From Moraxella sp. (lineage in GTDB: Bacteria; Pseudomonadota; Gammaproteobacteria; Pseudomonadales; Moraxellaceae), in contig NZ_JAUNDY010000005.1 of assembly GCF_030525845.1 (NCBI RefSeq), positions 50,981-114,980 of the forward strand: DNA of 64,000 bases, written 5' to 3'. The notes under the pieces are model-generated. The model saw only the letters and a program-made list of their open reading frames with translations, searched no databases and was not told the origin of the DNA. Positions 47,507-58,318 of the stretch are shown here, piece by piece; the stretch's first letter is position 1, and each line of letters begins with the position of its first letter. Made by a program: the position numbers and the translations under genes.

Positions 47507-50500
47507 TTAGAACTTCATGGTAAAGTTTGCACCGATTGCTGATACATCATTATGCTTACCGTCAGTATAGCTATAATTTAGACCAACCTGTGCATTTGGC
47601 GTGATGTTATAGTTGGTGCCGATGGTTGCTTTTACTTGGTTTTTGCCAGTATCCCAACCTTCAAACTCAACATCAGTACTTGTGCCTGCATAATTGGTGC
47701 GTAGTTTTACGTCTTTTTTGGTGGTATTGGCTGCTTGTACGCCACCATACACTTCCCAATTTGGTGCTACCATCATTGCTGCATCAACACCAATACCGAT
47801 TTGGGTTTGTTTAGTACTTAGGCTATTGATATTGTTGATACCATCATTGTAGTTGTCGTTGCTCTTATAGTTTTGATAGCCAGCAAAGGCATAAGGCTTC
47901 ACTTCCACTTGACTACCCACGTTTAGCTTGCTTGCCACCTGCACGCCAGCACCCAATACTCTGCCATCAAAATCACCAGAATTATTAGCACCATTGCGGT
48001 TGCTCTTGGTGCTGGTGTTGGCACCTTGTAACCAACCTGTTACATTAGCTTTATCAGTGATGGACTTAGAGGCACCGACAGTAAGACCGAGCAGTTTGGT
48101 TTCGGTTTTATTATTAATACCATAAACAGAGTCTACAAGCTCTAATTTACCAGTATCAATCTGTGCACCAACGACCACGCCAGTATCTAGCTTAGTACCA
48201 ACACCCACATTAAAGCCATTAGTTTTACGCTCACTGGTAGAGTGATTGAGATCATAATCATACTCTTGGTGCAGCACATCGCCCCACATTGCTCGCTCTT
48301 CTAGGTTACCTAGTTTTTTGGCGAAATTGGTGGCGTTGGTGGCACTAACTTCTACGGTATTGGCGGCGGTGTTAGCGTATACGCTTGGGTCAAGTTTATA
48401 AAGCTCTTTATTGGTGTCTACAACTGATAAAGTTGACGATACATCTGTTGCATTGTTGGTCGCTACCATGTTTTCAAAACCAGAAAATACTCGGCTAGCA
48501 AATGATTTTTCATCATCGCTCAACGTACCAGTCTCTTGTTTTTTATCCATGTTAGCAAGCACTTTATCTAAATTACTCGCCACACGAGCACCGCTGTCCA
48601 TCATAGACACCGAACGAACCACATTACCTGCTTGCAAGCGTCTTGCAGTGATTTGAACATCGGTATTGGTGCTACCACTGGTGGTACCATTACTGTTGGC
48701 AGTGGGTGTGTACTCTACTTTGGTAAGCTCAAACAGTGGATTGGTAGAACGCTGATTGGCGTATTGACCTCTGACACCGTTTTTGGCACGAAGAACAGTA
48801 CTGCGGCTGCCATTTTGACTGATGATGCCATCACGAGTTTCTCCTGTTAGGCTGATAGTACCATCTAACAATGCCCAGCCATTTACAGTAATCATGTTGC
48901 CAAATTTGGCTTTAAATTCACTATTACGATCTGCGCTAAAATTGTTGTCAATTGTTAGGTTGCCCTCGTTATTTAGTGAGCCACCCTTCTGCACCACCAT
49001 ACCAACAGTACCATAACCTGTTAGCTCGCCACCAAACAAGCGAATGATGGATTGACCATTATTGCCATTAACTTCTAGCGTACCACCTCTAATGATAGAA
49101 TCACCACGATAGCTGTTGTTGCCCGTAAAGACTAGTTTACCATTACCTTGTTTGGTAAAACCTTTATCGCCTTTTAGGTCATTATAAAACACAGAAACAG
49201 GCGTACCAGCAGTATCAAGCACCACGTTATCCCAATAGAAGCCACCATAACCTTTGGCAGCAGCCTCTGGATCTAGTAGACCCCAGCCACTTTCCCAAGT
49301 GATGTTTTTACCGTTGTGGTTTTTGATAACTTGGCGGTTCTCCCAACCTTTATCACCATAGATGTAGATATTGCCACGACTGTCTCTAAATGTCTGACCA
49401 CGATAGCCAGTTGGTACACGAGACACTTGCACTAGACCACGATAAGTGGATGGCATATCTGTGTTAAAATCCTTAGCAGTCCCCAAAATGGTTTGAGAAA
49501 TATTTTCATTCTTCATCCAAGGATAAGCTGCTTTCACCAGCACTGCCGTCCCTGTAACACGAGCTGCGGCAGGAGAGGTACCTTGATAAGTAGCTAAGCT
49601 ACCATTATTATCGTGGTTGGTAGAGGTAGAAGTTGCCGCCAAGCACCAATCAGCTGTACGACCACAGAAGTTGGCCTGAGAGAAATCCTCACGAGGCGAC
49701 GATACAGTAATAAAACCCTTTTTAAAATCACTGTTAATTAAAGGAGCTAGGTTCTCATCATGGGCATCATTTAGGTTTTCATTGCCGCTTGATTTGATTA
49801 ATAAAGCATCACGATTCAAAATCAAATCATGAATCACAGGCAACGTCAATTCAGCATGGGTAATTCTGCCTGTGCGACCATAAGTTACCGCACCCGTATT
49901 GCGGTTATAGTCGGAGATTTGAGCATCACGATACCATGTGTCAGAGTTATCAGAACCCCAAGAGTTATTAAAAATCTTAACACCGTAATTGTCATTTAGG
50001 CGACGCATCATCAAAAATTGGTTGCCACCATTAGAATTTCTATCAATACTATCACTGCCATAGATGCGAGCATTAGTCATGCCGTTGTTACCAGCAATGA
50101 TAGAGGCCATTTGTGATCCATGATGTCCGCTGGCGACATTGGTTGCCATCTCACTGATGCCAGAATCATCGTAAGGCAGATAGCAGTTATTTGCCCCCTT
50201 GATTTGGCAATATACCTGCGTACCATGAACGTTAGCACCGATCATGTCTTGGTTATTGCGGTTAATACCAGAATCAATCACACCCACACGCATGTTGCGA
50301 GTGTCAATGCTATTTTTTAGATTATTCAAGCGAGCAGCATAGCCATTTTGATCCGTACCAAAAAACGCTTGGGTTAATTGAGCGTTATTGATATCGTCCA
50401 TGGCACTATAACCTGTTCTGGTGCCAGCACTGGCACGTGGCTGAGACGCAACCAAGTTTTGATTAATAGCACGGTCATAATTGGGTTTGGTGGGCGTGAT

Positions 50501-50689
50501 AGGAGCAACATAGCCATTGTTCTGTCCTACTGATGGGGCAGGGGCTGGGGCTGGGGCTGGTGCGGGATTGACTGGCTGTCTTGGTTTCCACCACCAAGGA
50601 TTGGCACTGGCCGTACCACTAACTGCAACTAAGCACGCCAAGGCAATGGGCGTAAGCGTAAAATATTTTTTGGATTGAGTGTTTTTCAT
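47507..50689 (-). CDS. S8 (subtilisin-like) serine protease autotransporter
   Basis: Type Va secreted surface protease (1060 aa). A signal peptide (residues 1-29, cleavage after ASA) leads to a WWW and (AP)n linker. The S8 protease domain has catalytic D139 (VGVIDSGI), H190 (GHHGS) and S372 (GTSPAAA). An autotransporter-associated beta-helix strand repeat (GKLVFTGNNSYRGDSIIRGGTLEV) and a C-terminal beta-barrel of about 270 residues ending in Phe follow. AGGAG precedes the ATG at 50689. Similar proteins in Neisseria and Bordetella (NalP, SphB1) process other surface proteins; the substrate here is unknown. Confidence 0.94.
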   Translation of the reverse strand: MKNTQSKKYFTLTPIALACLVAVSGTASANPWWWKPRQPVNPAPAPAPAPAPSVGQNNGYVAPITPTKPNYDRAINQNLVASQPRASAGTRTGYSAMDDINNAQLTQAFFGTDQNGYAARLNNLKNSIDTRNMRVGVIDSGINRNNQDMIGANVHGTQVYCQIKGANNCYLPYDDSGISEMATNVASGHHGSQMASIIAGNNGMTNARIYGSDSIDRNSNGGNQFLMMRRLNDNYGVKIFNNSWGSDNSDTWYRDAQISDYNRNTGAVTYGRTGRITHAELTLPVIHDLILNRDALLIKSSGNENLNDAHDENLAPLINSDFKKGFITVSSPREDFSQANFCGRTADWCLAATSTSTNHDNNGSLATYQGTSPAAARVTGTAVLVKAAYPWMKNENISQTILGTAKDFNTDMPSTYRGLVQVSRVPTGYRGQTFRDSRGNIYIYGDKGWENRQVIKNHNGKNITWESGWGLLDPEAAAKGYGGFYWDNVVLDTAGTPVSVFYNDLKGDKGFTKQGNGKLVFTGNNSYRGDSIIRGGTLEVNGNNGQSIIRLFGGELTGYGTVGMVVQKGGSLNNEGNLTIDNNFSADRNSEFKAKFGNMITVNGWALLDGTISLTGETRDGIISQNGSRSTVLRAKNGVRGQYANQRSTNPLFELTKVEYTPTANSNGTTSGSTNTDVQITARRLQAGNVVRSVSMMDSGARVASNLDKVLANMDKKQETGTLSDDEKSFASRVFSGFENMVATNNATDVSSTLSVVDTNKELYKLDPSVYANTAANTVEVSATNATNFAKKLGNLEERAMWGDVLHQEYDYDLNHSTSERKTNGFNVGVGTKLDTGVVVGAQIDTGKLELVDSVYGINNKTETKLLGLTVGASKSITDKANVTGWLQGANTSTKSNRNGANNSGDFDGRVLGAGVQVASKLNVGSQVEVKPYAFAGYQNYKSNDNYNDGINNINSLSTKQTQIGIGVDAAMMVAPNWEVYGGVQAANTTKKDVKLRTNYAGTSTDVEFEGWDTGKNQVKATIGTNYNITPNAQVGLNYSYTDGKHNDVSAIGANFTMKF

Positions 50690-50735
50690 CACAAACTCCT
50701 AGCTAAATTAGCAGAAAAACAAATGAGGTAAATTA

Positions 50736-50846
50736 TTATTCGCATAAAAAAGTATTGGTAGAAGTAGAGGCACTCGCCATCATCAAACAAGCGATGGTCA
50801 GCGGCTTTAAACCAAATTTCTGTTTAGCAAATACTAATTTCTTCAT
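50736..50846 (-). CDS. 36-codon signal-peptide-like ORF upstream of autotransporter
   Basis: ORF ending 46 bp before the autotransporter start, preceded by GGAAAAACCCC. Its product, starting MKKLVFAKQKFG, continues LKPLTIACLMMASASTSTN, which parallels the autotransporter leader LTPIALACLVAVSGTASAN position by position. It stops after FLCE. It could be the relic of another exported-protein gene whose body was lost, or a small leader peptide. Without expression data I favour a relic. Confidence 0.4.
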   Translation of the reverse strand: MKKLVFAKQKFGLKPLTIACLMMASASTSTNTFLCE

Positions 50847-51521
50847 GGGGTTTTTCCATAAATACAGTCAATCGACCCAAAATAACACAGCCAATTTATC
50901 AGCATAAACTTGCCATTTAAGTTATTTTACATTCAATGACCATAACAACACACAACATAAGATAATCCAACACATTGTTAATCATCTTATCATTCACACC
51001 AAAATTGGTAACGATGCTTACTCGATTGCAATCTTGATGTAACTATTGTAAAAGAAAAATCAGATCTGTCCAAATAGCAAGAAATTTCAGTAACATTTGG
51101 GTTTACTTGCAAGTTATTGTTTTTTATAGATAATTTTAAAAAACATAAACAACCATAGCAAGAACTATTAACAAAAACAAATCACTAGCAATATTATAGA
51201 TGCAATACAGTAAGAATAAAAAATCCTCACCAAAAACGCCAGCCAATCCACCAGCAAACGCATGTCTGCCATGACATGCATAAGAATATAACATAACAAA
51301 ATAGAGAATATTTACAAAAATGAAACATTTGTATAAACATTTGTACATAAAATACACAATTTAAATAAGGTATTTTTATAAAAAATAAAAATTAATATAA
51401 ATCAATAAACTACAAACTTTTTTCATGTCATCACACCCAAACCTGCCACAAATGGATAATTTTTGTCAATTTTTAACATTGTAACGCTAATGTTGCTCAT
51501 CTGATAAAATAGCATAAAAAG
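50847..51521. other. AT-rich non-coding region upstream of the autotransporter
   Basis: About 675 bp with no gene I can support. Very rich in A and T with frequent short direct repeats (for example ACATTTGTA twice near 51327-51345). It should contain the autotransporter promoter, but I find no convincing -35/-10 pair. A 73-codon reverse ORF at 51136-51357 is hydrophobic but has no ribosome-binding site. Confidence 0.4.
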
Positions 51522-51551
51522 ACAAAAAAATAACCTATATTCAATAGGTTA
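51522..51551 (-). terminator. Terminator downstream of nrdB-ferredoxin
   Basis: Perfect 8-bp stem TAACCTAT / ATAGGTTA (51531-51538 with 51544-51551) followed on the minus strand by a run of seven T. About 100 bp past the ferredoxin stop. Confidence 0.75.
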
Positions 51552-51652
51552 CTAGATAAATGGTGATAACCAGATATTATTATAAATTTTAAAAATGACA
51601 ATGTTGATTACATTTACCTATATGATGATGGGGATCTTGAACCGATGATGGT

Positions 51653-52006
51653 CTACTTGATAACCTCCAACTGACATTTAGCAAACACATACTCCAAATG
51701 TTGATGGGGACTGTCACAACCAACATGAATACAAGCACCAACATCATCATAACCCACCGCCATCGCCCCCATCGGCATACAGCAGCACGCCAACACCTCA
51801 TCTGCATTTAGCTGTGCCAACGGAGTCTGCTTTGATGAAACTTGCCCAATCATGCCTCTAACTTTCATCTTACACGCCCCACAATACCCCTGACGGCACA
51901 TGTACCGCACGTCTTTATGCTCGGTGCGTATCATGCCATCAAGCAAGGTCTCGCCCTCATGCAGGTAAAACCGCATTTCATCTGTAAAAACCCACGACAT
52001 GAGCAT
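51653..52006 (-). CDS. YfaE-like 2Fe-2S ferredoxin
   Basis: Small plant-type ferredoxin (115-117 aa). Cluster ligands: C-X4-C-X2-C in MCRQGYCGACK and the fourth Cys in VLACCCMP. It follows nrdB by 8 bp, as YfaE does in E. coli, where it reduces iron to rebuild the diferric-tyrosyl cofactor of NrdB; the same job is inferred here. Two nearby ATGs (52006, 52000) are possible starts, neither with a strong ribosome-binding site. The C-terminal 30 residues extend beyond the usual YfaE length. Confidence 0.85.
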   Translation of the reverse strand: MLMSWVFTDEMRFYLHEGETLLDGMIRTEHKDVRYMCRQGYCGACKMKVRGMIGQVSSKQTPLAQLNADEVLACCCMPMGAMAVGYDDVGACIHVGCDSPHQHLEYVFAKCQLEVIK

Positions 52007-52014
52007 TCTACTGA

Positions 52015-53112
52015 TTACAATTTAAAATCATTTAAATCCACCCCTTCCAAATCACTGTCAATCTGACCGACCAGATAGGTGGTGATTTCGGTTTCTTGGG
52101 GGGCAACTTGGACATTGTCGGACGATAGCCAAGCGTTAATCCATGGGATTGGGTTGGATTTAACATCAAAAATCGCAGGCAAGCCAATCGCTATCATACG
52201 TGTGTTAGTGATGTACTCCACATACTGGCACAAAATATCACGGTTTAGTCCAATGATTGAGCCATCTTTAAATAAATAATCCGCCCAATCTTTTTCTTGC
52301 TCGGCTGCCACACGGAAAATCTGAGTTGCCTCCGCCTCACACTCTTTGGCAATCTCTACCATCTCGGGGTCGTCCTGACCATTTCTCATCAGATTGATGA
52401 TGTGCTGAGTACCATTGAGGTGCAAGGCTTCATCACGGGCAATCATCTTGATGATTTTGGCATTACCTTCCATGACTTTGTTTTCGGCAAAGGCAAATGA
52501 ACAGGCAAACGACACATAAAAACGAATCGCCTCCAATACATTAACCGCTACGATACACAAATATAGCTTTTTCTTTAATTCACGCAAATCGCCCTTGCCT
52601 GTTAAGTTATAAGTTTGGCTCGCCTCATACAAATCATCATAATACACCGCAATGTCTTTGGCTCGTGCCAAAATGTGCTCGTTATCCATGATGTCATCAA
52701 AAATCACGCTGGGGTCATTGACGATGTTACGAATGATGTGCGTGTAGCTACGGCTGTGAATGGTTTCGCTAAAACTCCACGTTTCAATCCATGTTTCAAG
52801 CTCAGGCAAAGACACAATCGGCAAAAGCACCGCATTGGGGCTACGTCCTTGAATGCTATCTAGCAAGGTTTGGTATTTTAGGTTGGATAAAAAAATGTGC
52901 TGGGCGGGGGCAGAAAGCTCACTAAAATCAATCCTATCACGGCTGACATCAATCTCCTCTGGTCGCCAGAAAAAGGACAACTGCTTTTCAATCAACTGCT
53001 CAAAAATGGGGTGGCGTTGCTGGTCGTAGCGAGAGACGTTCACCGCTTGCCCAAAAAACATGGGTTCTTTTAGGGGGTCGTTTTTGGTTTGAGGAAAAAT
53101 AGAATAATGCAT
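52015..53112 (-). CDS. nrdB: Class Ia ribonucleotide reductase, beta subunit
   Basis: Radical-generating subunit (365 aa) that supplies the tyrosyl radical to NrdA for deoxynucleotide synthesis. Iron ligands are in the helical core: [15 protein letters not shown] (Glu, His), [17 protein letters not shown] and [16 protein letters not shown] (Glu, His). The C-terminal [12 protein letters not shown] tail is the NrdA-docking peptide type. nrdA is not upstream: hemE lies there. It forms an operon with the downstream ferredoxin. Two NrdR-box-like sites stand before it. Confidence 0.97.
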   Translation of the reverse strand: MHYSIFPQTKNDPLKEPMFFGQAVNVSRYDQQRHPIFEQLIEKQLSFFWRPEEIDVSRDRIDFSELSAPAQHIFLSNLKYQTLLDSIQGRSPNAVLLPIVSLPELETWIETWSFSETIHSRSYTHIIRNIVNDPSVIFDDIMDNEHILARAKDIAVYYDDLYEASQTYNLTGKGDLRELKKKLYLCIVAVNVLEAIRFYVSFACSFAFAENKVMEGNAKIIKMIARDEALHLNGTQHIINLMRNGQDDPEMVEIAKECEAEATQIFRVAAEQEKDWADYLFKDGSIIGLNRDILCQYVEYITNTRMIAIGLPAIFDVKSNPIPWINAWLSSDNVQVAPQETEITTYLVGQIDSDLEGVDLNDFKL

Positions 53113-53138
53113 ACAACTCTCTGCTTCAATTTGAGAAT

Positions 53139-53186
53139 ATACTATATATGGTATATTTATAAAAATATAATAACTACATCGTGTGT
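53139..53186 (-). promoter_or_regulatory. Tandem NrdR-box-like operators upstream of nrdB
   Basis: Site 1 at 53139-53154 reads ATACTATATATGGTAT, a near-perfect palindrome close to the known NrdR box (acaCwAtATaTwGtgt). Site 2 at 53171-53186 reads TAACTACATCGTGTGT and is weaker. The matching C positions are 32 bp apart, about three helical turns, as is usual for paired NrdR boxes. NrdR represses RNR genes when ATP/dATP levels are high. Repression of nrdB is inferred. Confidence 0.65.
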
Positions 53187-53310
53187 ATTTTGGTGTGTCA
53201 TTCTAGCATAATTTTATGTTTTTCGGCAAAAAATTTTAGTCATTTACCCATAAAATTCAACAACAGATTGATTTTAAAATAATTTTAAAATCCAATAACC
53301 AGCTTCCAAC

Positions 53311-53339
53311 AAAAAAACCATGAATATATCATGGTTTTA
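53311..53339 (-). terminator. Terminator of hemE
   Basis: Stem AAAACCATGA / TCATGGTTTT (53314-53323 with 53329-53338) with a T-run on the minus strand, 17 bp after the hemE stop. Confidence 0.85.
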
Positions 53340-53355
53340 TGTCAAAATCACTACT

Positions 53356-54471
53356 TTAAATCTTAAACTCATGCACCGCATCAATAAAGACTTTGGCATG
53401 CTCTGGTTTTACCCACTGGGTGATGCCATGTCCCAGATTGGCGATATAGCCAGTCTTGTCGGCACGATAAGCATTGGAGAGCATGTCATTGACCGCTTGG
53501 CGGATGCTCTCTGGCGAGCCATAAAGTGTCGCAGGGTCTAGGTTACCCTGAATGGCTTTGGGCTTTTGAAGTTTTTTGTGCTTGATGGTTAAGGCTCTTT
53601 GGGTTTCACTAAGCATTTGGCGAGCCTTATCAAGACGCACCGTCCAATCAAGCCCCAAACAATCCGCCTCGCTGTCCGCCTGAATATCAAGCCACAACCC
53701 ACCACCTTTGGTAAATAATACCACAGGAGTATCAGGGTTTTTTTCTTTTAAGCGTGCGACAATCTCACGGTTATAATGATGACTAAATTCAGCAAACTGC
53801 TGATGTGCCAACGCTCCACCCCAACTGTCAAAAATCTGTACCAAGTTTGCCCCTGCCACAATCTGAGCATCCAAATAATCCACCACCGCATCGGTGATTT
53901 TGGCAAGCAAGGCGTGCAAAAACTCAGGGCGAGCGTACATCATCTCTTTGGTATGGCGAAATTCACGACTTGACCCACCCTCCACCATATAAGTGGCGAG
54001 CGTCCAAGGCGAACCGCTAAACCCAAACAATGGCACTTGACCGTTTAGTTCTTTGCGAATGTTGGTTACCGCTTTCATGACATAATCAAGCTGACCGTTC
54101 ACATCGATTTTTGGTAGGCGTTCAAGGTCGGTGGGCGTGCGGACGGTGTATTTGAGCTTAGGACCTTCGCCCTCCTCAAAATACAATCCCAAACCAAACG
54201 CATCAGGAATGGTTAAAATGTCGCTAAACAAAATCGCCGCATCCAGCTCAAAACGGCGTAAGGGCTGTAACGTCACTTCGGTCGCCAAGTCCGTATCTTT
54301 ACACAGGCTCAAAAAATCGCCCGCTTTGGTACGGGTTTCTTTATATTCTGGCAAATATCGCCCCGCTTGTCTCATCATCCATACAGGGGTGGTATCCACA
54401 GGCTCAAAACGCAAGGCACGGAGTAGGCGGTCGTTTTTTAGGGGGGCGAATTTTTGGTTGGTTGCCGACAT
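53356..54471 (-). CDS. hemE: Uroporphyrinogen decarboxylase
   Basis: Haem-pathway enzyme (371 aa) removing four carboxyl groups to form coproporphyrinogen III, the substrate of HemF encoded elsewhere in this window. Signatures [15 protein letters not shown] near residue 30 and [17 protein letters not shown] in the middle; [19 protein letters not shown] carries the substrate Asp. The ATG at 54471 follows GGAAAA; in-frame upstream ATGs would add 4 or 15 residues. Own terminator. Confidence 0.97.
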   Translation of the reverse strand: MSATNQKFAPLKNDRLLRALRFEPVDTTPVWMMRQAGRYLPEYKETRTKAGDFLSLCKDTDLATEVTLQPLRRFELDAAILFSDILTIPDAFGLGLYFEEGEGPKLKYTVRTPTDLERLPKIDVNGQLDYVMKAVTNIRKELNGQVPLFGFSGSPWTLATYMVEGGSSREFRHTKEMMYARPEFLHALLAKITDAVVDYLDAQIVAGANLVQIFDSWGGALAHQQFAEFSHHYNREIVARLKEKNPDTPVVLFTKGGGLWLDIQADSEADCLGLDWTVRLDKARQMLSETQRALTIKHKKLQKPKAIQGNLDPATLYGSPESIRQAVNDMLSNAYRADKTGYIANLGHGITQWVKPEHAKVFIDAVHEFKI

Positions 54472-54676
54472 AAAATTTTCCATGTTTAGAATGTACAAAT
54501 TGCCATAAATCATCACTAAGGTCTATGTGCAAATAATACACAAATTATGGTTATAAAAAAACCCAAACTTTAATTATACCAATATTATAGCAAAAGTTGT
54601 ATGCTTTTAAAATAAGTTCACAAATTGACAACATATAAGCAACATAATACCATCTTTTAATTGTCTTGCGATGATA

Positions 54677-55789
54677 TTACAACACCGCCATCTCATCACG
54701 ATGCACCATGATGGCTTTGTCATTATCAGTTAAATTTAAGATTTGCAATACTTCATCGGTGTGCTTTTGGGTGATTTGTTTGGCTTGGGTGCTGTCAAAA
54801 CCCACTTGACCCACTGCCAAACGCACTTTATCACGATTAACGATTTCCACCACATCGCCCATGTCAAAATCGCCCTGCACTTCAACCACACCCACAGGAA
54901 GCAATGATTTGTGCTGATGCGTGATTGCCTCCACCGCCCCATCATCAATGATGAGCGTGCCTGCCACACGAATGTGGGTAGCAAGCCATTGCTTCTTGGC
55001 AATCAGACGGTCGGCATGGTCGGTAGTCAGCCGTGTGCCAATCGATTCGCCATCTGCCAGACGAGTGATGATATTTTCAACTTTACCATTGGCGATGATG
55101 GTTGGACAATTTGCCATCGCTGCCAGTCGCCCTGCACGGATTTTGGTGAGCATACCACCAGAACCCCATTTACCGCCATCGCCCGCCACCTCAAAGAGAT
55201 AATCCGCCATCGCTCGCTCGGTTTGGATAAGTTTGGCATCAGGGTTGGTGCGTGGGTTGTCAGTAAATACGCCCTCTTGGTCGGTCAAAATGATGTACAA
55301 ATCCGCCCCCACGAGCGTGGCACTCATCGCCCCGAGCGTGTCATTATCGCCAAATTTAATCTCTCCATAGCTCACCGTGTCGTTTTCATTAATGACAGGA
55401 ACAACATGCCAGTCAATGAGTTGGTTTAGGGTTTGGGCGATGTTAAGATAGCGAGAACGATGAGCCAAATCATCATGGGTGAGCAAAATCTGTGAAGACT
55501 GCACCCCTCGTTGAATGAGTGCCTGCCACCACGTCTCAATCAGCCCCATTTGTCCAATGGAAGCGCACGCCTGCAAAGCAGGGAGCTTTTTGGGGCGTTC
55601 AGATAGGTTCATGCGAACCACACCCTCTGCCACCGCCCCACTAGACACCAGCACCACCTCGATACCACGAGCGTGCAACGTGGCGATTTGTCTTGCCCAT
55701 TCATAAATGGCGGTGCGGTCAAGCCCACGACCGTTGTTGGTCAGTAGTGATGAACCGATTTTAATGACAATGCGTTTTAGCTTACTCAT
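54677..55789 (-). CDS. proB: Glutamate 5-kinase
   Basis: First enzyme of proline synthesis (370 aa), phosphorylating glutamate. An amino-acid-kinase domain ([58 protein letters not shown]) is followed by a PUA domain (about residues 280-365). [14 protein letters not shown] is the conserved Lys-containing region. AAGGGA ribosome-binding site. It begins 12 bp after obgE, the usual obgE-proB pairing. Confidence 0.97.
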   Translation of the reverse strand: MSKLKRIVIKIGSSLLTNNGRGLDRTAIYEWARQIATLHARGIEVVLVSSGAVAEGVVRMNLSERPKKLPALQACASIGQMGLIETWWQALIQRGVQSSQILLTHDDLAHRSRYLNIAQTLNQLIDWHVVPVINENDTVSYGEIKFGDNDTLGAMSATLVGADLYIILTDQEGVFTDNPRTNPDAKLIQTERAMADYLFEVAGDGGKWGSGGMLTKIRAGRLAAMANCPTIIANGKVENIITRLADGESIGTRLTTDHADRLIAKKQWLATHIRVAGTLIIDDGAVEAITHQHKSLLPVGVVEVQGDFDMGDVVEIVNRDKVRLAVGQVGFDSTQAKQITQKHTDEVLQILNLTDNDKAIMVHRDEMAVL

Positions 55790-55801
55790 AACATTCCCTT
55801 G

Positions 55802-57019
<1,218 letters not shown>

Positions 57020-57089
57020 TTATCTCTATTTTTTACTTAATCGGTCATTATACCATATTTTTCACAGGAATATTGATTCACGGATGACA

Positions 57090-57126
57090 AAACCACCCCA
57101 AAACGGCATTTATTTTGGGGTGGTTT
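57090..57126 (-). terminator. Strong hairpin terminator beside the rhodanese remnant
   Basis: Perfect 14-bp stem, AAACCACCCCAAAA pairing with TTTTGGGGTGGTTT (57090-57103 with 57113-57126). It lies 10 bp past the stop codon of the minus-strand rhodanese tail, so it probably ended that gene before the island arrived. Confidence 0.85.
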
Positions 57127-57136
57127 GGATTTAGGA

Positions 57137-57205
57137 TTATTTTACGCCCTGTTTGACCAAATCATCATAACCACCATGATTGGTAACATTGGTATAACCC
57201 AAGAT
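57137..57205 (-). pseudogene. C-terminal remnant of a rhodanese-like sulfurtransferase
   Basis: The minus strand reads LGYTNVTNHGGYDDLVKQG then VK and stop, which fits the end of single-domain rhodanese proteins (a GYTNVxNxGG(W/Y) motif). Upstream of that motif the frame turns into antisense of the CdiA-like fragment and shows no rhodanese features. The active-site part of the gene is missing, so this is a 3' stump. I did not find the rest in the window. The call rests on about 21 residues. Confidence 0.55.
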
Positions 57206-57946
57206 TATCAAGCGACAACAGCTCTTACTAATGGTTTTAACAAAGATGAGGTGCAAAGAGAACTTGATGTTCAAGTTCAGGTAACGCAAAGCTTTGACCA
57301 AAACAGACGAGAAGTTAGAACCCAATATGCCAAAAAAGCAGAAGCGTATCGCAAAGAAGCTGAAAAACTCCCACAAGGAAGCCAAGAAAGAACAGACTTA
57401 GAAGCCAAAGCCAAGCAAATAGACGACAACCTCAGACTATTTGATGGCATCACCTCAGCCTTGTATGCACCTAATTCAAATGGTATCATAGGCGATGTTG
57501 CAAGAGCGGTTAGTCCACAAGTGGCTTATCAAATTGGGCAATATTTTAAAGACAACGAACTCAAAAACCAATCAGATGGCGGTAATAGACCCGAAGAGCA
57601 AAGCCCACAACACCTACTGGCTCATGCCATACTTGGTGCTGCCACAAGCTACGCCACAGGCAACAACATCACAACAGGTGCTCTATCAGGAGCAACCAGT
57701 GAAAAAGCCGCCCCAATCTTAGCCACCTACCTATATGGCAAAGACACAAAAGATCTGACCCAAGAGCAAAAAGACACCATCGTCAGCATTCTAAATCTAA
57801 CTACAGCAACCGTAGCTTATACAGCGACTGATCGCAGCACTGCTGATGCGGGCGGAGTTGGAATTGGTTGGAATATTGGTCCTGCAACTGGTTATTCCAA
57901 AACATTTAAAATTCTACCAATCGATAATCAAGAATCTAAAAAATAA
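57176..57946 (+). pseudogene. Headless CdiA/hemagglutinin C-terminal (pre-toxin) fragment
   Basis: Coding remnant of about 250 residues. ITQDYQATTALTNGFNKDEV with VQVTQSFDQNRREV is typical of the region preceding the toxin in CdiA/FHA-type proteins, and AAPILATYLYGKDTKDLTQE resembles the pre-toxin VENN domain. The expected VENN motif is replaced by AGGVGIGWN, and only about 30 residues follow, so there is no full toxin domain. No secretion signal, no TPS domain, no ribosome-binding site; the frame fuses to antisense rhodanese sequence at its 5' end. Probably a displaced orphan module. Confidence 0.7.
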
Positions 57947-57962
57947 ACAATAGGAGCTATAA

Positions 57963-58250
57963 ATGCAAAATTTACCTTTATTTGTATTTTTTATACTATT
58001 TCTATTCATACTTTCTTATTTTTATTTTATAGTAAGACTAAGTAAAGATATAGGATTAATTAAAGATATTGGTGGTTTTTTTACTCATAATATTGAAATA
58101 ACTAATTTAGCTTGGGATATTTTTATAGGAAGAATAAAGTCAGAGAATATAAAAAAATCAAAATATTTTAAAATTGTTCAATTCCATCTACGTTTTTATC
58201 CAGTAATATTTATTATATGGATTTATACAGATGCGGTATTTGGCTCATGA
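57963..58250 (+). CDS. Small membrane protein, candidate immunity protein
   Basis: Protein of 95 residues, unrecognised. A long N-terminal hydrophobic helix (LPLFVFFILFLFILSYFYF) and a second near the C-terminus (FYPVIFIIWIYT) enclose a basic loop with KSENIKKSKYFKIVQFHLRF. AGGAGC precedes the ATG, and the gene follows the CdiA-like fragment by 16 bp on the same strand, the position of cdiI immunity genes. Very AT-rich compared with the core genes around it. Immunity function is inferred from position only. Confidence 0.55.
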   Translation: MQNLPLFVFFILFLFILSYFYFIVRLSKDIGLIKDIGGFFTHNIEITNLAWDIFIGRIKSENIKKSKYFKIVQFHLRFYPVIFIIWIYTDAVFGS

Positions 58251-58318
58251 CAACTTATTGTTATATCGTAATTTAAGAATACTCGTGCAAACACTTTAAA
58301 TAGAATTAGGAGTGGAAA

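Noticed and set aside
50540..50565. GGGGCT repeats as phase-variation switch
   Set aside because: The unit is six bases, so changes in copy number keep the reading frame; it can vary length but not switch expression off.
51136..51357. Reverse-strand ORF of 73 codons upstream of the autotransporter
   Set aside because: Low-complexity hydrophobic translation of AT-rich DNA, no ribosome-binding site, no recognisable domain.
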